A DNA stretch of 64,000 nt, taken from Letharia columbiana (taxonomy: Eukaryota; Ascomycota; Lecanoromycetes; Lecanorales; Parmeliaceae). The stretch is from positions 806,001 through 870,000 of the forward strand of contig NW_023501037.1 in NCBI RefSeq assembly GCF_014066305.1. The letters run 5' to 3'. The position numbers and the translations under genes are program-made. The notes below the pieces were generated by a model, which was not told the origin of the DNA, ran no database searches, and saw only the letters and a list, made by a program, of their open reading frames with translations. Position 1 is the first letter of the stretch. Every line of letters begins with the position of its first letter. Below, piece after piece: positions 10,150 through 19,682 of this stretch.

Positions 10150-12437
10150 TTAATCGCCGTTGATGATGTAGGCCGAGATCTTTTCCGCGAGCATGTCTGT
10201 ACAGAATGCATTCAATGATTAGTACCTCGTGCTATGCAGTAGGTGAAGGGAGTAGCAAAATATAGCTTCAAGAAATGAGGGTAAGTGGCTTACAAACTGC
10301 AGCCTGCGGGAGTCCTAATGCCGGCGTTAGACTTTAAACTCATAGCAATCTGGCCGTGGACCATGCTTACCTGGAGGAAGGAACGGAAAAGCAGAAGCAT
10401 CGACCACTCGCACTAAATGCAAAGGTAAGCTCCGAAACATCTTGTCGTTGTTGGACTCTGCTGCAGCCACTCACGGTTTTTGGTTCCATACACGCGGGCC
10501 CTCGAATCGACTACAGCCAGCTTATCATCCCGCTTACCCATCTTGCAAGTCGAACTAGGATGGTAAAGAGTGTTGAAAACCGATCTGATGTACTGAAGAA
10601 TCTGATCATCGGTCGTAACATTTGGACCCGGGACATATTCCGGGCCAATAAGGACGCCCTTCATGACGGGCGCCGCCAGAATCTGTCGGGTACGCTTGAA
10701 CCCACCAATAGCGGTCTCGATATCAGTTTCCGCGGTCAGCCAATTCGGGTTAATCAGAGGTTGGTCGTGCATGCTGGGTGAGGATATCGAGATGTTTCCA
10801 CGCGACAATGGCGCAACGCCGATTGCTAATAGTGTTGCATATTGAAACCCATCTTGCGGAGTCGCTGCGCCTGGAGCCTGGGCGTTCCCTGCGTAATCCG
10901 GGAGTGTGAACCATTCTATCTCGGGCCAATCTGCCGGGAATGTAGAAAGTTCTAGAAAGAGGAAAACGCTCGATTGTCAGACCAGATTCCCAAAGCAAAG
11001 ACAACGGGAAAGGGTTCGAAAAGGTGAGACATACGTTGAAGAGCTTGCTTGGAGAAGTTGGAACGTATATCGAGTGGCAGTTTTTCATAGCCCCCAAAGT
11101 CCCCACCTGGACTTGACAAAAGTCCATTCTGTTCGTTGTCAAACTCCTCAATTGCCTCTTGCATTGCGTGGCCATACAGGAGAGCTGAGTCTGTCTGGAC
11201 GTTGACGCGGTAGGAAATGCCGAAGGAGATGTGGTCGTTCATGCCCTGGCCAACTCCTGGGCGGTCAGCAACAATGTCAATGCCATGTTCTTTGAGCAGA
11301 GCTGCAGGCCCAACTCCGGACACTTGCAAGAGCTGCGGAGACTGAAATGTGCCAGCGGACAGTACGACCTCTTTTGTCGCGGAAATGGTGTACGAGTTGT
11401 TTCCACTTGAGACTTGAACGCCCTTTGCCGTTTGGCCATCGAACAAGATCCTCTCGGCAAGAGTGTCGGTGTACACGACTAAATTCGTCCGACCTAGAAA
11501 AGGTCGTAAAAAGGCCGTTTCGGAAGAATCCCTATCCCCTGTCGTGTGATTGATTGTGGACACGAGCCAGGATGAGCCCATGAGTTTGCCGCTGGTAAAT
11601 CCATTGACCGACGGAATGCCGACTTGCGGCATGGCTTTGGCGATCCATGTACTCCAGCCTTGGGCATAGTTTGCAAAGGTAACTTTAAGTGGACCCCCAG
11701 TCCCAAGGGTAGAAGTGTCATACTCTGGAGTCGAGTTTGCGATCCTTTTGCTTTGGTCCGGCGGCGTAAAATTTGTGCTTTTGTAGTAGAAGTCGGAAAC
11801 ATTCTCATAGGTCCACGAGGTGTCGCCAACATCGTCTGCCCATTTCTCGAATGCGCCTACCGTGGTTCGCGCGTAAGCCATGTAATTCAGAGCACTGCAG
11901 CCGCCAAGCTAGACTAATATCAGTGGATGAAAGTAAGATAGCCTATCACAAGATCCATACTGTCTTTCCACGTGCAAAATGCACGACTTGGTTGTTCATA
12001 CCCTGCGGCTGAGTTAGTCATGGTTGTCCTGGTCGACTCTCAGGAGTCAAACTTACTGCCTGAGGGGTCGTTGTGAAGTCCCAATCTATAGGGCCAGTAT
12101 CACTTGGATTTTTGCCATTGTAGAGTGTGTCGTCTATAGGAATCTGACTTGCATTCCCTGTCGCAATCTCGTAGAAGGTACCCGCTTCGATAACCGCTAC
12201 TCGCACCGAAGGGTTTGCAGAAAGACGGTTTGCAACGACGAGGCCAGCGGTGCCGCCTCCAACAACCACATAGTCAAAGGTGTTTGACGCATGAGTCGTG
12301 TTGACATCTCTCCCCACAAGATCCCGTGGGCTCACGTGAGGGCTCCCGAAGACTAGGACGATGCTGCTCAAGCAACTTGCGTACAGATGCCATTTCAGGA
12401 GGGTGATAAAAGATCTGTGGTATGCCATTGATCGCAT
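10150..12437 (-). CDS. secreted GMC oxidoreductase (aryl-alcohol/glucose dehydrogenase family), seven exons
   Basis: Exons on the minus strand are 12437-12057, 12002-11961, 11908-11035, 10951-10475, 10412-10371, 10314-10294 and 10196-10150. All phases agree and give 627 residues. A hydrophobic stretch (about 10-31) ending FGSPHV suggests a signal peptide. VVVGGGTAG (57-65) is the FAD dinucleotide fold, RGKT|LGGCSALNY (138-150) is GMC signature 1, and SAGTFQSPQLLQVSGVG (325-341) is signature 2. YHPSSTCKMG carries the first catalytic His, His563. The second catalytic position, 44 residues on, is Leu607 (PPGLPQ) where the family usually has PPGHPQ. Several N-x-S/T sites fit secretion. Such enzymes oxidise alcohols or sugars with FAD; some relatives, such as versicolorin B synthase, are cyclases. 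The ATG at 12437 is chosen because it precedes the signal peptide; an in-frame ATG at 12563 lies upstream of the TATA-like site. Confidence 0.9.
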
Positions 12438-13073
12438 GATGTGGTAGGGAGTTTTGACTGAATAGGTTGAGGAGAAAGGGAATGTAAGAGAGCAATGAAA
12501 ACGCTGTGGACATTCGGGGGCACACTTCTTATACAAAAAGCTGATGGCCCAGGCTGAGTCCATTTGATCGATGGAGCGTCAACATCGCTTCCTCCGAATC
12601 CGGTCTAAGACGATGAGACCATGAGAGTGTGGCAGCCTACAAGGATGAGCGTAAGACTTTCACTTGAGACCCTTTGAAGGATGGCGGGATGCTCACGTCA
12701 GTCCACCATCTTCTGGAGACGGTTGAAAGAAGGCTGTTGGTTTCAATCACTGTTCATTCGGGCGATCCAACAGCCATCTGTATTATGGCACGGTACCGTG
12801 ATACGAGTGACACACGAGATGCCGGAACACTCGGGATAAGCTGCTTTGCACCATACCACTGCAGGTACAGATCCAGGCAACCTTACCTGACTGCTCGGAC
12901 AATTTCCGCCACATCTTCCATGCTGCAGCCGCTCTCGACCGTTCGGGAGTTTCTCGCCCGTCATCGCGGTCTAAGGCAGCTCGTCCACATGCTTGCGGCG
13001 CTGACGATAGCATGAACAGGTCGCAGGAAGGAATTTGCGGGGCAAATTACCGAATCATACCCCGAAAGTACGA
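12438..13073. other. GMC upstream region, no gene seen
   Basis: Apart from the TATA-like site there is no supported gene. A plus-strand frame of 113 codons (12674-13015) and opposing minus-strand frames overlap each other, have no family resemblance and are best read as chance in GC-balanced DNA. A first copy of the motif ACCGAATCATACCCC (13049-13063) lies just outside the next element. Confidence 0.5.
12528..12534 (-). promoter_or_regulatory. TATA-like box of the GMC gene
   Basis: GTATAAG on the minus strand lies about 95 bp upstream of the chosen start codon at 12437, in a TTTTTGTATAAGAAG context. The position is plausible for a fungal core promoter and argues against the in-frame ATG at 12563. 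Confidence 0.45.
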
Positions 13074-13282
13074 ATCCTTACCGAATCATACCCCTACACC
13101 AAATCACACCCAAATATGGGGTATGATTCGGTAATTTATCATTGCTTGGGGTATGATTTGACGAGGGTCTTAAATGATAGCTTTCTGATATAAGCGGGTT
13201 GAATGAAGTTAATGATAGCGGCAGGCTTACTGAGCGTCTGGCAGTAGTCGTCGACTTGATTATTGATGACGGTGGTATTTAC

Positions 13283-13343
13283 GCTGCGCAACGGGGCGGG
13301 GTTTGACCCCCGAAGCTTACCCCACACCGCCTCGTTACGCAGC
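13283..13343. repeat. unmutated copy of the inverted end GCTGCG(C/T)AACG(G/A)GGCGG
   Basis: GCTGCGCAACGGGGCGG at 13283-13299 and its near-perfect inverse at 13327-13343 (15 of 17 pairs) enclose 27 bp. The same end sequence, RIP-altered, bounds the hAT-like element at 24809-25334, so this may be a minimal internally deleted member. Confidence 0.5.
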
Positions 13344-13381
13344 CTCGGCAGCGTAGTGGTATTATTAGGAATTATTCGTTC

Positions 13382-13428
13382 GGGGGCCCACGGGGGTGTA
13401 CGACGAGATCTGACACCCCCGTGGGGCC
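13382..13428. repeat. GC-rich hairpin
   Basis: Arms GGGCCCACGGGGGTGT and ACACCCCCGTGGGGCCC pair almost completely, with one bulged base and a 12-base loop. It is followed by CTACGGG-type short repeats to about 13458. It lies within the inverted-repeat element. Confidence 0.6.
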
Positions 13429-13796
13429 CTACGGGCTCCTACGGGGCCTACGGGACCCGAATAGGGGTGTCTATAGCGTGAAGTGCGGATATCCTCGGGT
13501 ATGGCTTTTTAGCTAGCGGTAGAAATGTAAACACATTGTTGGTAACTCGAGTAAATCTGGGCCCAGTGGGTATTTAAATCTTTTAGGGTAAGAGGGCCTC
13601 GGAAGCGTCTTCGGAGTGAATTTCGTAAATCTTGAAGCGTAGTGGCCTTCGAGGGGTCGAAATTGCCCCTATTCGACTTTCATCTGATGTTTTTAGCGGT
13701 TGGAGAAAATCCCTTACTTCTATGGTTAGATATGCTAGATCGCGGATTGTCTCCTTCGTAGTTTAAGGCTACTTTGATAAATTTATCAAATTATAC

Positions 13797-13855
13797 CCTA
13801 CGGAGGTTACCATCGAAAGTCCTAAACATACGCTAAAACCCTTGATATTCTTCGC
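13797..13855 (+). repeat. left arm of inner inverted repeat
   Basis: TACGGAGGTTACCATCGAAA, then GTCCTAAACAT and AAAACCCTTGATATTCTT, match the inverse of 14205-14272, which has GGAGGTTGCCACCGAAAGTC and ACCCTTGGTATTCTT. The two arms enclose an AT-rich core of about 350 bp. Confidence 0.65.
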
Positions 13856-14204
13856 ATTTCTAGCATTTTAGCAAATTTCTTAAATAGCTTTATAATCTAA
13901 AAAATATTTTAAATTACGTATATATTAATAATTTATATATAATTTTTTGGGTAAATTATAAAGTTACTTATCTTCTTCTTTACGACTCTTTTAATACTCG
14001 TTATCGTTTTATAAACGAATAACTTCGATAATATATCTAGATATACGCTACTATCGCTATTATATATATAGTAATATCGTAATTATATACCCCGTATATA
14101 TATAGTAATATCGCTACTATATACTTTATATATATATACTCTATATATATAATATTAATGTCGCTACTATGCAAAGTATTAATATTTAAGATATTTAAGA
14201 TATT

Positions 14205-14272
14205 TATCAAGAATACCAAGGGTTTTAAAGCCCTAACCCTAATGTTTAGGACTTTCGGTGGCAACCTCCGTA
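14205..14272 (-). repeat. right arm of inner inverted repeat
   Basis: This is the inverse partner of 13797-13855. It contains CCCTAACCCTAA at 14231-14242, two telomere-like repeat units that the left arm lacks. Confidence 0.65.
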
Positions 14273-14701
14273 AGTAATGTTAAATTACCGAATTATACTT
14301 TATATTTGGGTGGATTTTGGTGTAGGGGTATGATTCAGTAATTAGGGGTATGATTCGGTAAGGATCTATATTTGGAAAATTAAAATTATGGGAACCCACC
14401 GCTGTAACTGAACATTAATGAAACTCCTGGTGTGTGGTGGTAGTTAGGGTCTTACTGACTTGGATTGCGGCGTCACCGGCGTGGCGACCTCCCCTTCGGT
14501 GGCTGGCTCTAGACCACTACCTGTCTGCCGCTGAGTAGCAAAATCCCCCATCTCAATTGAGCAGCGAAAGCAAGTGGCCTTCATGTTCGTGTCAGCGTGT
14601 CTAGTTCCTTCTATGCATGCGTCCTTCCTATATCCTTCCATATATATTTCATTATTATTCCTTTTATACAGTTAGCCATAGATAGCCGTGCTTTATCTTC
14701 G

Positions 14702-14720
14702 TCAGCTATATAATAGCTGA
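14702..14720. promoter_or_regulatory. palindrome TCAGCTAT-ATA-ATAGCTGA
   Basis: Perfect 8-bp arms around ATA, about 520 bp upstream of the O-methyltransferase. The symmetry suggests a dimer-binding site or chance; there is no second copy nearby. Confidence 0.25.
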
Positions 14721-15051
14721 TAGCCCTACCACTAAATCTATATGCTTTCTATCATCACCACTACTGTGCGTCGCTGAGAGTTCGCAAATGGACAGACAAA
14801 ACATTGACCAAGTCTTCCATTAGCGATTTCTTCATCAAAATTCATGTTGACGCTAATGCGACCATTCATGCAGCCCAAGATCCTCGGCACGTGGCTCCCG
14901 TGGTACCTGCATAAGATAAATGATACGATTCAATGATAATAGATATCGGTCACATGGCATGGCAAGCAAGGCTCGGAAATATCCCTCGACTCTACTCGCA
15001 TCTTACCGAGATTCGAAAAGCTACTTTAGGCAAGGTGCTGAATGGTGCACC

Positions 15052-15096
15052 CTGTGCTTGTACTCAGGTTACGTTACTCTGTGCTTACACTCAGGT
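15052..15096 (+). promoter_or_regulatory. direct repeat CTGTGCTT(G/A)(T/C)ACTCAGGT
   Basis: Two 18-bp copies (15052-15069 and 15079-15096) start 27 bp apart and differ at two positions. They lie 145 to 190 bp upstream of the O-methyltransferase ATG, a good place for a paired regulator site. Function is inferred from position only. Confidence 0.3.
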
Positions 15097-15239
15097 CCGT
15101 GCAAGGCGGAACCCAGAAGTGGGTCTCAGCCAACAGCCTCACTAAGCATCCAGCTCCCGAATAATAAGTATTTCAGGATGACCAACTGCCGGGCTGAACA
15201 ATAGCTCCCAACAGGAACAAGTCATACCCTTCAGCACTG

Positions 15240-16643
15240 ATGGCGTCGCTGACAGAAATCGCGGAAGGCATACTGGCTAACGCCAAACGGCTTGACGAGT
15301 ATACGGCGTCTAAGGGGCTGAGATACTCGACCTTCGAGAAAGACACCTTGAGTAACCTTCCCGATGATTTTGAAGATTGCCGCAAGTCTCTGGTCGACTC
15401 GACACAGGAGTTGAAGCAGCTTGCGCATGGACCAGTAGGGTTGCTGCTAGAAACGCTATTTTTGGTAAGTTTGCGATCAAGAAGGTTCATCCATTTTTGT
15501 CATGCTGCTGGTGAGGAAAAGTCGATCTGACAAGCCTGAAAGTTCAATGACCTCCTAAGCCTGCGATTTATCTACCACTACAACATCCCACAATACGTCC
15601 CTGCAGATGGCTCGATATCCTACGCCGACATAGCGCGCGCCAGTAAGCTGGACGAAGCCCTTCTTCGGCGCTTCATCCAAGCCGCAATGGTAAACAGAGT
15701 CTTCTCCGAGCCTCAAATCAATTACGTGCAACACACAGCCATCTCCAGACTCCTCAAGGAAGACCCCGAGGCCATGGACGCGGTTGGATTTCTTCTCGAA
15801 GACCTAGCTCCCGCGTCGACAAAGGTTCTCGAGGCATTTGAGAAGTGGCCAGGATCTGGCGAGCCCAACGAAACTGGCTTTAATATTGAGAATGACACCG
15901 GCGATCCGTTCTATCTCGAACTGGCCAAAACACCGGAGCGATCCCGACGCTTTGGTGGAGGAATGCGGTTCATGACCCGTGGATCTCTGTACGACATTGG
16001 CCACCTGATCAACGGCTACGACTGGGCCGCTTTGGACAAAGCAGATGGACTCGTCGTCGACATCGGAGGTGGCCATGGTGGCGTCAGTCGGGCACTGGCC
16101 ACCTCGACTGTTAAACTGCAGCTCATTGTGCAGGATCTTCCAGGTACAGTCAAAGAGGGAGAAAGCCTGCTGCCAGAGAATCTGAAAGGGCGCGTCAAGT
16201 TCATGCCGCACGACTTTTTCACAGAGCAGCCTGTCAAAGGCGCAGATGTCTACTTCTTCCGTTTCATATTGCACAATTGGTCAGATAGCTACTGCACTAA
16301 AATCTTGAAGAATCTGCTACCTGCTATGAAAGATGGCTCGAAAGTGGTGATATATGAATTCCTCATCTCTGAGATGGCGAATACTGCTTGGTCACAGAAG
16401 CAGGGCCGGTGAGCTTTCTCTTTCAAGCTGCTTTCTGGGCGGACTGTTAAGGCTACTCTGACAATGCTCCTTAGGAATCTTGACATGATCGGAGCAACTG
16501 GTTGGAATTCGTTAGAACGTACGGCGAGCGATTGGGAGAATCTTTTTGCTAGTGTCGATCCGAGATATCGCTTCATCGGGGCCCGGACTCCGGAAAAAAG
16601 TTCAGTATCATTGATCGAGGCGGTGTATAGGCAGCTGGACTAA
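15240..16643 (+). CDS. SAM-dependent O-methyltransferase (caffeate/sterigmatocystin type), three exons
   Basis: Exons 15240-15464, 15543-16408 and 16475-16643 give 419 residues. The introns (78 and 66 bp) have GT..AG ends and correct phases. VVDIGGGHGG (246-255) is the SAM-binding motif I. HDFFTEQPVKGADVYFFRFI leads to LHNWSD, whose His319 is the catalytic base in this family. The C-terminal block DMIGATGWNSLERT.SDWE matches the family's substrate-side motif, although its usual NG(K/R)ER is changed to WNSLER. The N-terminal half is the dimerisation/winged-helix region. It would methylate a phenolic hydroxyl on a small molecule in the cytosol. Length is normal, there are no internal stops, and I see no RIP damage. 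The ATG at 15240 is the first in frame. Confidence 0.93.
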
Positions 16644-17045
16644 CTTCCCCTTTTTTCACTGGGATTTCCCATCAATGAGGCGAGATTCGATAACAAGACA
16701 TCACGATATCAAGTTCTGAAACCTTGTTAATACCAGATCGCCGAAAGGCTGTACGTTTGGTTGATATATGGTGCACGCCCCCTCTGATGTAAGCTACGCA
16801 AAACGAAACGGTCTGTGCTGGATTCATGCGCCGAGATTAGAGCAGAATCTGTAAGGGTCGTTCGGAGTACATACACAGCTTATTAACCAAACATTGCCAT
16901 ACTGATTGAGAATTCCGGCGTGCAAATTTGAGCAATTGACTTTCAAAGCCCATCGTAGCCGCATTTTGTTGCGACAAAGGCTAGAGCGTCTAGAGAGTAT
17001 GTCATGACAGTGCGACAGGTATGACGAGTGGACGGAGGATAGTAT
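16644..17045. other. spacer between O-methyltransferase and MFS remnant
   Basis: About 400 bp of normal composition between two convergent genes. I see no gene or repeat here. Confidence 0.6.
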
Positions 17046-17665
17046 TCATGTAGCCGAGCCGAAGACCGTTTGAGCGGCCAATACGGGCTGATTGAAGCCA
17101 GCACCTGAACCAAGCCTGAGAACGAGCTGGTAGCTTACCCATGTCCCTGTATTGGTACCGATCTTTAGGGTGGTGAGCAGACCGGACCCTACGGCCATCA
17201 GAACGGCAAAGAGAAAGATGACTGGAGTGTAGTAGCCATATTGAGTGGTACGTCCAGCAGAAACGCCGAGGCCAAGGATCTGGCTGAGGATGAGAGGCAG
17301 ACATCTGATTCCCGAGCCGGTAGCAGAGGCTCCTCCGATGGCCTGAAACCATTTGGGGATGCAGTAGGATGTAGTAGACGAAGAGGAAGACGGCGCCGCC
17401 CGAGGAGATTCCAAAGCACGTGCCGGCCATGATGCTACGTTGCATCAAGATCCGAGGGGACACTGTGGCATCCAGGGCCCCTTTCCAAATGTGGATAGCG
17501 ACAAAGGATATGATCAAGATGCCAAAGAAAACGAACGATGCAACGATCCTGCCGTTGGACCAGGGATATTTTGATCCGCCCTGTTGTGGCGCGAGCAACA
17601 AAGATAAGCAAGGAAGGTGCGATAGCGAGAGTGCAGATGACTGTGTCGAGCGGATTGGCATGGCC
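17046..17665 (-). pseudogene. MFS drug/toxin efflux transporter fragment, frameshifted
   Basis: The minus strand encodes the C-terminal half of a DHA14-type major facilitator. NPLDTVICTLAIA starts near 17657, LAPQQGGSKYPWSNGRIVASF follows in another frame, then KGALDATVSPRILMQRSIMAG, FLFVYYI, and in a third frame PKWFQAIGGASATGSG and GYYTPVIF, ending LGSGAGFNQPVLAAQTVF. One shift lies near 17620. The second is explained by a 10-bp tandem duplication (17358-17377). The N-terminal transmembrane half is absent and the end stops at 17046, short of the usual tail. In an intact cluster such a transporter exports the metabolite. It is convergent with the O-methyltransferase. An alternative reading with introns does not fit, because no splice sites sit at the shifts. 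Confidence 0.8.
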
Positions 17666-18420
17666 ACGATGGTAGAGAGGGCAAGTTACGGAGTACTCGG
17701 GTCCCTCCAGTAAATCCGTTCGGCTCGCGGGTGACAGAAAAGTGAGGCTGCACACCCAAAATCTGCATTCTTCGATCAGCCACTACTACCACAACTTCCA
17801 ACGACGACAGGTCCTATCAAGAATCTATACGACTAACTCGCTGATTAAGAGAAAATCGCAGTAAATAGTAACTTTAACCGCAATTATTTAATTTGTGAAC
17901 GTGAGGTACTTTGAAGTATGTACAGAGTAAGGTATTGATAGAAATTATTCCAAATGATTCAGGTAAAGTAAGGTAGTAAAAGGTAACTGGTAAAGTTAGC
18001 GATGAGGCCCGTCACCCGGTAAAGCCGCGTAGCAGACCAATTTCTGACCAGGTGCGGCAGAAAATGGTCAGAAAATGGTCGGAAAGAGTGGTCAGAAAAT
18101 GGTGTCAGAAAGAGTGGTCAGAAAACAGTTAAAACAAAGAGTCGGGAAACTCCACGGAAACACTCTTGGAAAATGGTCCGAGGTCAGAAAACCATCCAGA
18201 AAAAAGGTCAGAAAATGGTCTGAAACAAAGGTCAGCCGGGCCGAATATTCTTCCACTGCTTGCAAGCAGACTTTAGTTGAACACAACTTTCGACAAATAC
18301 ACAAGCATATCCATTGAGCAGAAACTCTGGCTGTTTCTCTGCTGCGACATTCTCCCTGACCTTCACTCACATTCATACATACCACCATCCCCCCCCCACG
18401 ATAAGAAAAACAAAGACAAC
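17666..18420. other. short-chain dehydrogenase upstream region
   Basis: No supported gene. The proximal part contains the degenerate GGTCAGAAAA repeat array (18041-18234) and a C9 run near 18391. A basic plus-strand frame of 80 codons (18075-18317) is produced by that repeat and is not supported as a gene. Confidence 0.5.
18041..18234 (+). repeat. degenerate GGTCAGAAAATGGTC array upstream of the dehydrogenase
   Basis: GGTCAGAAAA occurs five times (about 18066, 18090, 18116, 18182, 18206), with further one-mismatch versions such as GGCAGAAAATGGTC and GGTCAGCCGG. Units are irregularly spaced at 11 to 60 bp. The array ends about 185 bp before the ATG at 18421. It may be a low-grade minisatellite or a cluster of binding sites. 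Confidence 0.5.
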
Positions 18421-19682
18421 ATGCCTTCGGCATTCAGCCAGGCATTTCCTCCAGCGCCAACCTTCACTGAGAAGGATGTCGGCAGCCTCAAGGGCAAGGT
18501 AGGCATTGCTCCTGGCGTTCAAGCTAGAACGTCGTTAACCTCCCTCGCAGGTCATCATCGTCACTGGTTCAGCATCAGGAGTGGGATACGAGCTCGCCAA
18601 GCTACTCTATGGTCAAGGCGGCAACATCTACATCGCCGCCCGCTCATCGGAGAAGGTCAATCGCGCCATCGAGAGCATCAAGGCCAGTGTGCCTTCTAGC
18701 AAAGGCCATCTGGCGCCCTTGATCCTTGACCTGGCCGACTTTCCCACTATCAAGAACGCGGTCGACGGATTTCTCCAGAAAGAGAATCGCTTAGATGTCT
18801 TGGTTCATAATGCCGGCTTGATGACCCCGCCGGCTGGCAGCAAGAGCAAGCTAGTGAGTGCCCTTGCAATGATTTTTGGCGAACTCGAGCGCTAACGTTC
18901 GGCACCGAATAGGGCTACGATCTCGAGATGGCGACCAACTGCATGGGCCCCTTCATCTTGAACCATCTCCTGGAGCCAATCTTGACCCGCACCGCGCACG
19001 CAGAGTCAACTCCCGACAACGTGCGAGTCGTCTGGGTTTCCTCAATGATAGCAGCTTTCGTGCCACCTGGTGGTATTCAATTCGATGAGAAGAGCGGGAG
19101 TCCTAAGGTCCTGGCGAACACGATGCATAACTACATGCAGAGCAAGGTCGGTAACGTGTTCCTTGCGTCAGAGGCTGCGAAGCGTTTGGGTGGCGACGGT
19201 GTCATCAGCATGGTTGGTTGACCCTCTTTCCTCTCTGATCCTGTGTACGGACGCGATTGCTAAATTTGGACAGAGCGTAAACCCAGGCCTAATGAAGACC
19301 GAGCTGCAGCGCCATATGCCCAGGGTGCAAAGCATCATCATGGTATGTCTTCTCCTCCTACCCAGGTTATGCCAAACACCTATCATACCCCAGATTTTTC
19401 TGCTTTCTGTCACACCTCTCCCGCACCTTTCCCACTAACTCATCTCCTCTTCAGGGCATCCTCTTCAAACCTCCCCTCTTCGGAGCCTACAGCGAGCTCT
19501 TCGCGGCCCTCTCGCCCGAAGTCAAGGCCGAGCACAACGGCGGCTTTGTTGTTCCATGGGGCCGCTTCGGAGACATCCCCGACCACATCGAAGAGGGACT
19601 CAAGCCACGCGCGGAGGGAGGTACGGGGACAGCGGATCAATTTTGGAACTGGTGCGAGAGAGAGACAAAGCCTTATGTGTGA
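18421..19682 (+). CDS. short-chain dehydrogenase/reductase (retinol dehydrogenase-like), five exons
   Basis: Exons 18421-18498, 18551-18853, 18913-19212, 19274-19342 and 19455-19682, all in phase 0, give 325 residues. VTGSASGVG (30-38) is the TGxxxGxG NAD(P)-binding motif and HNAG (112-115) is the second core motif. The catalytic set is Asn in ATNCMGPF, Ser170/171 in VSSM, and Y201-x-x-x-K205 (YMQSK). The Ser to Tyr gap of 30 fits the long-loop retinol/WW-domain oxidoreductase group. SVNPGLMKTEL follows, as in that group. The third intron has a weak GTTGGT donor, but only this join keeps the family motif. It would reduce or oxidise a carbonyl or alcohol on a small molecule in the cytosol. The C-terminus FWNWCERETKPYV is typical of fungal members. 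There is no sign of decay. Confidence 0.92.

Larger units (their letters stand above)
13074..14365. mobile_element. non-autonomous inverted-repeat element with nested inverted repeats
   Basis: The left end ATCCTTACCGAATCATACCC and the right end (reverse complement of 14365 backwards) are the same. Inside them both arms continue with TACACCAAA(A)TC..CACCCAAATAT and a second inverted copy of the GAATCATACCCC word, about 60 bp or more per arm. A second pair of arms lies inside at 13797-13855 and 14205-14272. The core (about 13860-14200) is AT-rich and RIP-like, while 13140-13760 is GC-balanced. No transposase frame is visible, so this looks like a MITE or foldback element mobilised in trans. Confidence 0.65.
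14366..15239. other. O-methyltransferase upstream region
   Basis: No supported gene. A minus-strand frame of 65 codons (14444-14641) has a composition seen in transposon-derived hypothetical proteins, but I cannot assign it. The stretch holds a short perfect palindrome (14702-14720) and a direct repeat (15052-15096), annotated separately. Confidence 0.5.

Noticed and set aside
9806..10218. Cluster of 60-85 codon frames on both strands
   Set aside because: They overlap each other and the final GMC exon antisense, with no domain features.
12674..13015. 113-codon plus-strand frame upstream of the GMC gene
   Set aside because: It overlaps long opposing frames, has no family motif and no promoter signs, and its composition looks like translated non-coding DNA.
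14444..14641. 65-codon minus-strand frame between the inverted-repeat element and the O-methyltransferase
   Set aside because: No recognisable domain and no support as a gene; it may be transposon-derived, but I cannot show it.
18075..18317. 80-codon Lys/Arg-rich frame upstream of the dehydrogenase
   Set aside because: It is produced by the GGTCAGAAAA repeat array; I keep it only as a possible upstream frame.
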